DNA of 64,000 nt from Devosia yakushimensis (GTDB taxonomy: Bacteria > Pseudomonadota > Alphaproteobacteria > Rhizobiales > Devosiaceae): assembly GCF_030159855.1 (NCBI RefSeq), contig NZ_BSNG01000001.1, forward strand, positions 1,178,001 to 1,242,000, given 5' to 3'. Below the pieces are notes generated by a model that made no database searches, had not been told where the DNA came from, and was given only the letters and a program-made list of their open reading frames with translations. This document shows positions 58,181 to 64,000 of the stretch, piece after piece; positions within the stretch are counted from its first letter, which is position 1; each line of letters starts with the position of its first letter. Position numbers and translations under genes: made by a program.

Positions 58181-58914
58181 GCTGCACCTGCCAGCCGCTC
58201 GGCGATGGTCTGGGCGTCTGGCGCGTTTTGGCAGGGGCACAGATCGTCGCTGCCTTTGCACCCGCAACGGCTGGCCTGGGCGGCCTTTTCGGCGGTAGTC
58301 AGCCCGGCGCCGATCAATGCCTGCCGATCATCGTATTGCTTGATGGCCCAGACGATCGCGCGACAACACCAGATATAGTGATAGGTATAGTCGGTCAGGC
58401 GGTGGTCCCAGAACTCTCGGAATTTGCTTTCCCGGTTCGGATCCCGGTAGCTATCGACTGCGCGGATTGCCTCTTCCGCGGTGGACGGCGAGAAATCATC
58501 AAGTAGCGTCCAGCGCACATCTTTCCAGATGCGCATGCGGTCCGGCGTGCCCTGTGGATAGTAATCCCGGAAATCCCGAACGAGGGCCGAGCGGTATGCG
58601 GCTTTCGAAAACTCGCGGTAGCTTTCCGACCGGCCAATCGCTTGCAGCTTCTCGCCCCAATAGCTGGGGTTGATGCGGCAGTGATTGTCGTCGCGGAAAA
58701 AGCCGAACATGTCCGGGGTGCGCGCGAAGACGTAGCAGCCCATATCCCCGCTGATCGTGAGGTAACCCGGCCACGTTGTGATGTGAAAATGCCGGTTGCT
58801 GCTTTTGGGCTCCTTCAAGGTCAGGTGCCGGTACAGGCCATTGTCGAGTGCCACCGTGAGTTGGTGCCGCTCGACGTGCTTGAGGAATTCTTCCTCTGAC
58901 GGTTCGCGGGTCAA
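58177..58914 (-). CDS. Phage protein of unknown function
   Basis: This 245-residue protein has the recurrent phage line LTLKEPKSSNRHFHITTWPG, then YLTISGDMGCYVFARTPDMF. The middle contains EEAIRAVDSYRDPN and the C-terminus has cysteines (SRCGCKGSDDLCPCQNAP) that look like a metal-binding tail. It occurs widely in phages without a known role. It overlaps both neighbours by 4 bases. Confidence 0.6.
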   Translation of the reverse strand: MTREPSEEEFLKHVERHQLTVALDNGLYRHLTLKEPKSSNRHFHITTWPGYLTISGDMGCYVFARTPDMFGFFRDDNHCRINPSYWGEKLQAIGRSESYREFSKAAYRSALVRDFRDYYPQGTPDRMRIWKDVRWTLLDDFSPSTAEEAIRAVDSYRDPNRESKFREFWDHRLTDYTYHYIWCCRAIVWAIKQYDDRQALIGAGLTTAEKAAQASRCGCKGSDDLCPCQNAPDAQTIAERLAGAA

Positions 58915-59267
58915 AACGGCCTCTCCTCGTCATCGTCGCCGTGATCAACGACGATCTCCGGTTCGGGAGAGGGGAGCAGTGCCGGCGGAAGGGTGGCGCG
59001 GATCGCGCCAGGCAATTGCCATGCTTCCTTTGGCGCGCGCTGGGCGGCCACCTCGGCAGTGCAGGGCGTGAAGCCGTAGATGGAGCCGCCGCTGTGCAGA
59101 ATCGGCGGCAGCAGGGCACCCTGAAAGATGGGCTCGACCTGCAACATCTTGGTGCCGAAGCGCTCGACCTCGGCAACTCGACCGATCAGTGTGCGGTGGC
59201 CCAGCAGCTCGACGATGGCATAGTCACCCGCCGGCAGCGGGAGGCTGTTTTCCGCTTCCATAGTCAT
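58911..59267 (-). CDS. Phage protein of unknown function, first of right operon
   Basis: This 118-residue protein starts at ATG 59267 (or 59261). It has GHRTLIGRVAEVERFGTKML and QVEPIFQGALLPPILHSGGS, a line I know from many phage early genes with no assigned role. The C-terminus is acidic (VVDHGDDDEERPF). It is the nearest gene to the attachment region and the first of the operon in the lysogen. Confidence 0.6.
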   Translation of the reverse strand: MTMEAENSLPLPAGDYAIVELLGHRTLIGRVAEVERFGTKMLQVEPIFQGALLPPILHSGGSIYGFTPCTAEVAAQRAPKEAWQLPGAIRATLPPALLPSPEPEIVVDHGDDDEERPF

Positions 59268-59294
59268 GCCGCAACCGCCTCAGCCCAAGGGCCG

Positions 59295-59318
59295 AAACTG
59301 CGTAACAAACTGTGTAAC
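59295..59318 (+). repeat. Tandem 12-bp repeat near the attachment site
   Basis: AAACTGCGTAAC (59295-59306) is followed directly by AAACTGTGTAAC (59307-59318). It lies between the first phage gene and the tRNA, where integrase or excisionase arm sites are usually found. No gene is seen in 59268-59375. A CCCGGAA/TTCCGGG hairpin is at 59336-59358. Confidence 0.55.
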
Positions 59319-59375
59319 ACGGGATTTGCGGGAAGCCCGGAAACGCTGGGGTTCCGGGGGTGCCTCGCGGGGCGT

Positions 59376-59460
59376 TGGTGGAGGGGACTGGATTCGAACC
59401 AGTGTACGCTAAGCGGTCAGATTTACAGTCTGATGGATTTAACCACTCTCCCACCCCTCC
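59376..59460 (-). tRNA. tRNA-Tyr (GTA), prophage integration site
   Basis: The minus-strand sequence folds as an 85-base type II tRNA with a long variable arm. The acceptor GGAGGGG pairs with CCCCTCC, the anticodon loop CTGTAAA gives anticodon GTA, the T arm has GGTTCGAATCC, and the CCA end is encoded (59376-59378). Its 3' end points towards the prophage, so the phage restored an intact tRNA on integration. Confidence 0.95.
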
Positions 59461-59514
59461 ACAGACAACGTCGCGCGAGCGGGACAACGAAGCGCTAGGC
59501 GTTTCGTCGGGCGG

Positions 59515-59543
59515 TTTATGGTGGTCTGTGACAGGAGTGTCAA
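59515..59543 (-). promoter_or_regulatory. tRNA-Tyr promoter
   Basis: On the minus strand, a perfect TTGACA (59538-59543), a 17-base spacer and CATAAA (59515-59520) lie about 55 bases before the tRNA. Readthrough of the tRNA would enter the prophage right operon. Confidence 0.7.
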
Positions 59544-59617
59544 CACCCCTTCAGCCATTGCCCGCAAGAAATCGGTTAGGCAGGGGAAAAGTATGTGACT
59601 TTTCCACGGGATGGTTC

Positions 59618-60469
59618 TTAGCCCGCTGCCGCCCAGCCCTGCCGGATGAAGGTTATCCCGTCGGCGAACAGGGTCTCGAAATCGGGGAAGAGTGGCCGCC
59701 AGACGCAGGTGGCGGCGGCCAGTTCGGGCAGGCCGGCACCAAAGGCTTCCAGCGTCACCCAACCATCAAAACCCTGTTGCCGGACGGCGGCAAAGATTTC
59801 GGCAAAGTCGATGTGCCCGCGCCCGGGAATGCCGCGGTCGTTTTCGGAAACGTGCAGCACGCCCATATGCTTGCCGAGGGTGGCGACGGCGCGGGACTGG
59901 CTCTGTTCCTCGATATTGGCGTGGAACGTGTCATACATGATGTGGAAATTGGGGTGGTCCACCAGGCCGATATAGGCGCGGGTCTGTTCCATCGTGTTGA
60001 GGAAGTAAGTTTCGAAGCGGTTGAGCGGCTCAAGGCTCAGATAGATGCCATTGGTCCTGGCGCGTTCGGCCATGGCATTGTGCGCCTCGGCGCCATAGCG
60101 CAGCTCGTTGGCCGTTGGTCCGAAGCCGGTAAAATGCCCGATTGGCGCATGAAACGGGCCGCCAACGCTTTCGGAGCCAAGGGCCGTGGCGCAGTCCAGC
60201 GCCCAATCGAGGTGTTCCCGGCCTGCCTGGCGCACCGCGGCATCGCTGCTGATCGGGTTGGCGGCGATCGAGGGGACGACGGAGGTGCACGTGCGGCGCA
60301 GGCCAATGGCATCCAACTCCCGGCCGAGCCATTCATAATGGGCGACACTGCCCCGCAGCACCGGAATTTCCACGCCGTCATAGCCAAGCTCCTTGAGGCG
60401 CCGGATATGAGGCAGATGCTGCTCTTCGATAAACCCGCTAAGGCAGAGCAAATTGATGCCGACCTGCAT
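59618..60469 (-). CDS. Sugar phosphate isomerase/epimerase-like TIM-barrel protein (host)
   Basis: This 283-residue protein begins MQVGINLLCLSGFI. TIM-barrel features of the AP-endonuclease-2/xylose isomerase-like superfamily are HIRRLKELGYDGVEIPVLRG, LSLEPLNRFETYFLNT (metal-binding glutamate), HIMYDTFHANIEE (aspartate and histidine), HVSENDRGIPGRG and WVTLEAFG (glutamate). This resembles ketose 3-epimerases such as the D-tagatose 3-epimerase group. The substrate is not certain. It is the first protein-coding gene on the host side of the junction. Confidence 0.8.
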   Translation of the reverse strand: MQVGINLLCLSGFIEEQHLPHIRRLKELGYDGVEIPVLRGSVAHYEWLGRELDAIGLRRTCTSVVPSIAANPISSDAAVRQAGREHLDWALDCATALGSESVGGPFHAPIGHFTGFGPTANELRYGAEAHNAMAERARTNGIYLSLEPLNRFETYFLNTMEQTRAYIGLVDHPNFHIMYDTFHANIEEQSQSRAVATLGKHMGVLHVSENDRGIPGRGHIDFAEIFAAVRQQGFDGWVTLEAFGAGLPELAAATCVWRPLFPDFETLFADGITFIRQGWAAAG

Positions 60470-60546
60470 GTTTCCTCCGTGACCTGGAATTCACTGTGGC
60501 AAGTCTTGCCACACAATTGGGGAAGCGGGCAGGCTGGGCGGTCCGT

Positions 60547-60894
60547 TTACTGCGCACCGTCTCCACCTGGCGCTGGGAGCGCGCGCTTTCTTGACCAATG
60601 CAGCAGGGCCCCGATTGGCGCGAACAGGATGCCGAGCGCCCACACGACCCCGTAAAACACCGCGAGCGCCGCCCATACCAGCAGCCAATATATTTCCACA
60701 GGGGACCACGCAGTGGTGTAGGCGATGACAATATCGGCCGGGATACGCGACAGCGGAAACACGAAGCTGCACAAGGCGAGATAGCCCAAGAGGGGCAATC
60801 GGACCGCCCAATGCCAGTCCTGCGTGAGCCAGAAGGCGGCGACGAAAAATGCGATGGCGATGGCGTAGCTGATAGCGAGATAGAATTTCGTCAT
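60547..60894 (-). CDS. Small integral membrane protein (host)
   Basis: This 115-residue protein has hydrophobic segments at about 4-24 (FYLAISYAIAIAFFVAAFWL), 30-50, 60-75 and 75-98 (LLVWAALAVFYGVVWALGIL), with a basic, proline-rich tail. It is unrecognised. Confidence 0.65.
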   Translation of the reverse strand: MTKFYLAISYAIAIAFFVAAFWLTQDWHWAVRLPLLGYLALCSFVFPLSRIPADIVIAYTTAWSPVEIYWLLVWAALAVFYGVVWALGILFAPIGALLHWSRKRALPAPGGDGAQ

Positions 60895-61062
60895 AACAGG
60901 ACCAGGGCAGGGCGGGCGCTCATGCCGTAGTTATCCCTGTCTGCCAGCGAAAGGGAATAGGGCCGGTCGGCGGAGAATCGGCGTTCTTCGAAAAGGCCTA
61001 TGAATGGCTTGAAATGTCTGGCTGTCCAACGCGCCAAATATCCAGCTTTTACAAGGGGATAT

Positions 61063-61136
61063 TGGAGCGGGTAGCGGGAATCGAACCCGCATATTCAGCT
61101 TGGAAGGCTGCTGCTCTACCACTGAGCTATACCCGC
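61063..61136 (-). tRNA. tRNA-Gly (TCC)
   Basis: This 74-base cloverleaf is on the minus strand. The acceptor GCGGGTA pairs with TACCCGC, the D arm has GCTCAGTGGTAGAGC, the anticodon loop CTTCCAA gives TCC, the T arm has GGGTTCGATTCCC, and the CCA end is encoded (61063-61065). Confidence 0.95.
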
Positions 61137-61163
61137 CCGGTCGGATCGATCCGAAGCATTGAT

Positions 61164-61192
61164 CGATTAGCCCGACAGGGGCTTGGTGGCAA
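61164..61192 (-). promoter_or_regulatory. tRNA-Gly promoter
   Basis: On the minus strand, TTGCCA (61187-61192), a 17-base spacer and TAATCG (61164-61169) lie about 30 bases before the tRNA. Confidence 0.6.
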
Positions 61193-61241
61193 GCCCCGAT
61201 CTGCCTCCCTCCCCTTAAGGGGAGAACTGAACGTGGATCGC

Positions 61242-62219
61242 CTATTCCAATGGTATCACCTCGGTAGGCTCGACCTTGTTGCCGTTGACATCGAGCACGC
61301 CATCGAAGCCGGCGGCGAGGAAGGCGCCCGAAATAGCGTGCTCATAGGGCTCGGTCCGGCCCATGCCACTCTTGAGGAAGCAATTGGGACCGCTCTTGAT
61401 GGCGGGGTTGAGATTGATGGTCATGGCCGAGCACTGCTGGTTGTCCACGCATTTCTGGAAACATTGCTCCAGGGTTTCCGCCCGAATCTTGTCGATATCG
61501 GCGCCGTAGAAATCGAGGCCTTCGTAAATGGCGAAGCGCGGCGCGCTTTGCGATGGCGCGCTACCGCTGCCCGCCGTGGTTGTTTGCGGTTGGGAGCCTG
61601 GCCGCGTTCGCATCGCGGTGAGGACGTCCTGGGTCAATTGCCCGAATTGGGAGAGCGTGCCGTCGAGCTGGCGCGGGTTGCGGTTGAGCCCCAGGCGTTC
61701 GATTTCTTCGGGATTAAACACATGCATGCTGCTCGCAGGCGTGCGCAGCATGCGGCTGATGACTTCCTGCGGCGTTCCGAACGCCGCCAACACAGCCATG
61801 ATGGTAGTCACGGGCAATTGGGAGGCCGCGTTGCTGTCACCGGCATAAAAATGGTGCACGCCGAGGTCGCCCTGGTCGAGCCGAGCGGCGCCGGCGAGGA
61901 AGGCGAAGGCGCAGACCGATTGGCAGCCATAGGTGGGCGGGATGTAGGTGTTGATCCCGCGCTGGTGGATTTCATCGGCCAGCAGCAAGGCGCCGGCCAT
62001 CGAGCCGCCATCGCTCGACAGAACCAGGGTCTTGATATTGGGCTGGCTGGCCAGCACGGCCTTGAAATCGTCCGGCGCCTGGGCGGTGATTTCCCCTGCC
62101 AAAATGGCGAAATCGAAGCCGCTGCCCGGTATGATAAAGGCGCCCTGACGCTGGATGCCGGCCGAAAAAGCGGGTCCAATGGACAAAACTAGTGCCAAAA
62201 TGGCAACCACAATACGCAT
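61242..62219 (-). CDS. Periplasmic ClpP-like protein with PAN/Apple-like domain (host)
   Basis: This 325-residue protein has a signal peptide (MRIVVAILALVLSIGPAFSA). Residues 25-180 look like the ClpP/crotonase fold: LVLSSDGGSMAGALLLADEI, then GCQSVCAFAFLAGAAR with the serine-type nucleophile region, and HHFYAG. A low-complexity linker follows. Residues 235-310 hold cysteines in a PAN/Apple pattern (LEQCFQKCVDNQQCSAMTIN, NCFLKSG). This is a common periplasmic architecture in Hyphomicrobiales. The function is unknown. Confidence 0.75.
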   Translation of the reverse strand: MRIVVAILALVLSIGPAFSAGIQRQGAFIIPGSGFDFAILAGEITAQAPDDFKAVLASQPNIKTLVLSSDGGSMAGALLLADEIHQRGINTYIPPTYGCQSVCAFAFLAGAARLDQGDLGVHHFYAGDSNAASQLPVTTIMAVLAAFGTPQEVISRMLRTPASSMHVFNPEEIERLGLNRNPRQLDGTLSQFGQLTQDVLTAMRTRPGSQPQTTTAGSGSAPSQSAPRFAIYEGLDFYGADIDKIRAETLEQCFQKCVDNQQCSAMTINLNPAIKSGPNCFLKSGMGRTEPYEHAISGAFLAAGFDGVLDVNGNKVEPTEVIPLE

Positions 62220-62569
62220 GATACGCCTCGTTTAACCAAGCAGACTGTCTTAAATCGAGGCTGGGCGGTGAGTCCAGAATGCGCGCGGGCGAGGAATTTT
62301 CTTTTGTCTGGCGTTGCTTAGCGATCACGCATTTTTCGTCCTGCACAGCACGGCTTTTTTGCGGCGTCAGTCTCCCTTTGAGCGCAAGGCTGGGTTGAGC
62401 CGGGCGAGCGAGCCAAGCGCGCGAACCGTGCTAGGGTGCCTGGTAACGTTTTAGGGATGGACTGGTGCGTGGCACCGCTTTTCCTCCCCGCGGCCGAGAA
62501 GAGGCCGTCGCGTGTGGCCCTGAACAAGGCTTTTACCACTCGATCCCGCTCAATCACGAGGCCTGGCCT
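62220..62569. other. Intergenic region between divergent host genes
   Basis: This is 350 bases with no convincing gene. It separates the leftward ClpP-like gene and the rightward export gene and must hold both promoters. A T-rich patch is at 62299-62309. I see no clear sigma-70 pair or strong repeat, and the first 100 codons of rightward open frame lack a credible protein character. Confidence 0.5.
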
Positions 62570-63805
62570 ATGAAGAAAGCGACTCCGTTCCTGCCCGATG
62601 TCTTGCGCCAGGGCGCATTGGCAATGGGGCTGGTCGTCGCATTGACCGCGGCGTCCGCCGCGGCGGAACCCTATACGCTCAATGTCTCCGACAAGATCAA
62701 TGTTCGCGTGGTCGAATGGAAGGCGGCCGAATCCACCTTTACGGAGTGGACGGCGCTGGGCGGTGAATATGTGATCGGTCCGGCCGGCACCACCGCCTTC
62801 CCTTTCGTGGGGGATGTCGAAAGCGCCGGCAAAAGCCCCCAGGACCTGGCGCGCGAGCTGGCCGATGGGCTCAAGCAGTCGCTTGGCCTGGTCGTAACCC
62901 CCAATGTCAGCATCGAGATTGCCGAATTTGCTCCGATCTATGTGGCGGGCGATGTGCAGTCGCCGGGTGAATACAAGTTTCTGCCCGGGCTGACCCTGAT
63001 CAAGGCACTCAGCCTGGCCGGCGGCGAACGCCGTGGCGCCGATGCCAATTCTCGCGCCGAGCGCGACGTTGTCACCGTTACCGGCGCCTATCAGGTGCTG
63101 CAGGACGAACAATTGCGGCTATTGGCCAAGCGCGCCCGTATCGATGCCGAACTGGCCGGGCAAGAGACGATCACACCGCCCGAGCAATTCGCCGGCGTCG
63201 AGGGCGTCGAGCCCCTGCTTTCCGACGAGCATGCCGTGCTGGTGGCAAATCTCAAGGCGCTCAATTCGCAGAGTTCCGCACTCGATAGCCAGACCACCGT
63301 CCTGCAACGCCAGATCGAGACCTTTTCGCAGAAGCGCACCGCCACCGAGCGGCAATTGTCCGTTGCCCAGGAGCAGCTGACCAATGTGCGCTCGCTTGCC
63401 GAGGATGGTCTGGCGGTGGTCTCGCGGGTCGCCTCGCTCGAGACCAGCGTTGCCGACTACGAAACCCGTCTCCTCGACATCGATATGGCCCAGCTGCAAG
63501 CGCAACAGGCCATCGGCGATGCTGAAATCCGGCGCACGGACCTGGCCGATAGCCACGCCGCGGAGCTTTCGGTCGAACGCCAGGAAGTCGAGGCGAAGCT
63601 GGCCGAGGTCAATCTCAAGCTTGCCACCCAGCAAGGGCTGGTGCGCGAGGCAGTGGCCTATTCGGGTATCGCCCCCGGCACGGCGGGCTCTTTGGCAAGC
63701 TACACCTACAGCATTATCCGGAATGGCGAGGAAATTGCCGCCGATATGTCGACCCCGGTTCTGTCCGGGGATGTTGTCCAGGTTCGCCTGGTTGTTGCCG
63801 AGTAA
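62570..63805 (+). CDS. Polysaccharide export protein, ExoF-like (host)
   Basis: This 411-residue protein starts at ATG 62570. A signal peptide ends near residue 32 (LVVALTAASAAAEP). The poly_export domain follows (YTLNVSDKINVRVVEWK, GEYVIGPAGTTAFPFVGDVE), then an SLBB-like segment (APIYVAGDVQSPGEYKFLPG, LIKALSLAGG). Residues 165-360 are a long coiled coil. This matches rhizobial ExoF-type outer membrane or periplasmic proteins of exopolysaccharide export. The GH16 gene follows in the same direction. Confidence 0.8.
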   Translation: MKKATPFLPDVLRQGALAMGLVVALTAASAAAEPYTLNVSDKINVRVVEWKAAESTFTEWTALGGEYVIGPAGTTAFPFVGDVESAGKSPQDLARELADGLKQSLGLVVTPNVSIEIAEFAPIYVAGDVQSPGEYKFLPGLTLIKALSLAGGERRGADANSRAERDVVTVTGAYQVLQDEQLRLLAKRARIDAELAGQETITPPEQFAGVEGVEPLLSDEHAVLVANLKALNSQSSALDSQTTVLQRQIETFSQKRTATERQLSVAQEQLTNVRSLAEDGLAVVSRVASLETSVADYETRLLDIDMAQLQAQQAIGDAEIRRTDLADSHAAELSVERQEVEAKLAEVNLKLATQQGLVREAVAYSGIAPGTAGSLASYTYSIIRNGEEIAADMSTPVLSGDVVQVRLVVAE

Positions 63806-63855
63806 GTTTTTGACGTCTGCCGTGTGTTTTTGCGTTTGTTGATTGGAGTAAGCCT

Positions 63856-64000
63856 ATGTCTAGCGTCCGCCTTGCCGTCTCCGCCATCGCCTTTTCCTGT
63901 CTTGCCGCGCCGGCCATGGCGCAAAGCGCGAGCTTTTTTGACGATTTCGACACGCTAAACGGTCAGCGCTGGTATGTCTCGGATGGCTGGGCCAATGGCG
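63856..64000 (+). CDS. GH16 glycanase, 5' part only (host)
   Basis: 48 codons are visible: a signal peptide (MSSVRLAVSAIAFSCLAAPA) and then SASFFDDFDTLNGQRWYVSD, the typical start of a glycoside hydrolase family 16 catalytic domain, as in ExoK-type exopolysaccharide-trimming endoglycanases. The gene continues beyond the window. A GGAG ribosome site is at 63845-63848. Confidence 0.7.
   Translation, partial: MSSVRLAVSAIAFSCLAAPAMAQSASFFDDFDTLNGQRWYVSDGWANG

Larger units (their letters stand above)
1..59420. mobile_element. Podovirus-like prophage, right portion, integrated at tRNA-Tyr
   Basis: The genes form complete phage modules: early operon, repressor switch, replication, packaging, head, tail/ejection and lysis. 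A P22-type portal, an N4-gp56-type capsid, collar-type fibres and a giant internal protein, with no tape measure or sheath gene, suggest a short-tailed virion. The last phage-like gene ends its 5' side at 59267, and the 3' end of a tRNA-Tyr gene lies at 59376 facing the prophage, which is the usual geometry for integration at a tRNA. The exact att core is not resolved. The left end, the second att copy and the integrase are outside the window. Confidence 0.9.

Noticed and set aside
59336..59358. CCCGGAA/TTCCGGG hairpin as a tRNA terminator
   Set aside because: No T-run follows on the minus strand, so it is mentioned only as a structure and not called as a terminator.
1..59375. Integrase gene
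   Set aside because: I looked for tyrosine or serine recombinase motifs in all genes, including those next to the attachment site, and saw none. It is probably to the left of the window.
59360..60655. 431-codon rightward frame across the tRNA-Tyr and isomerase gene
   Set aside because: It runs through the tRNA and is antisense to a clear TIM-barrel gene.
62465..62569. Extended N-terminus for the export protein
   Set aside because: The signal peptide begins at 62570, and the upstream 35 codons are not credible protein.
1..64000. CRISPR array or insertion sequence
   Set aside because: No regularly spaced direct repeats of CRISPR size and no transposase-like protein or IS ends were seen.

Overview
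This window is almost entirely one prophage, followed by about 4.5 kb of host chromosome. The host looks like an alphaproteobacterium of the Hyphomicrobiales, probably Devosia-like. This is an inference from the exopolysaccharide genes at the right edge and from phage genes that resemble alphaproteobacterial regulators (CtrA, GapR and MucR families). The right junction lies at the 3' end of a tRNA-Tyr gene (59376-59460, minus). The left end of the prophage and its integrase are not in the window, because the first gene runs off the left edge.

Layout: (1) 1-9482 is a leftward early operon of tightly overlapping small genes. It includes a PD-(D/E)XK-like nuclease, a C5-cytosine methyltransferase, a CtrA-like winged helix without a receiver domain, a ParB-like protein, a beta-class N6/N4 methyltransferase, a possible DnaA-domain-IV-like protein, an ASCH-like protein and a DUF2312/GapR protein. 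(2) 9483-10582 is a lambda-like switch: an XRE repressor lies between two control regions holding five copies of an AAC-N5-GTT operator, and four proposed promoters carry an operator in their spacer. A Cro-like gene follows. (3) 10589-12403 holds replication genes, with candidate origin iterons inside the initiator gene. (4) 12528-48269 is the rightward late region. It encodes terminase, a P22-type portal, scaffold, an N4-gp56-type capsid, adaptors, a collar fibre, tailspike-like proteins, internal virion proteins, a 2684-residue polyvalent PLxRFG protein, and a lysis cassette with an N-acetylmuramidase and holin candidates. Two genes lie against this direction, a small secreted protein (20781-21098) and a family-8 glycosyltransferase (48266-49141). 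Both look like lysogenic-conversion cargo. (5) 49831-59267 is a second leftward operon. In the circular phage genome it would be the continuation of the first early operon across attP. It carries a MucR regulator, a HerA-like ATPase and a DndC-like PP-loop enzyme.

The two most interesting signals are these. First, there is a family of 5' leader elements in the late region, with consensus GCGCATGACGTGC. Each lies 29-37 bases before a start codon, and most pair with a CGTCAT sequence that contains or abuts the start codon. They precede the genes for the SleB-like protein, a small virion protein, the capsid, the giant protein and the endolysin, with a weaker copy before the S74-chaperone protein. 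Second, the phage carries a set of homologues of host cell-cycle and chromosome regulators.

Beyond the tRNA, 59461-64000 is host DNA. It holds a sugar isomerase/epimerase-like gene, a small membrane protein, tRNA-Gly, a periplasmic ClpP-like protein with a PAN/Apple-like domain, a polysaccharide export protein and the start of a GH16 glycanase.
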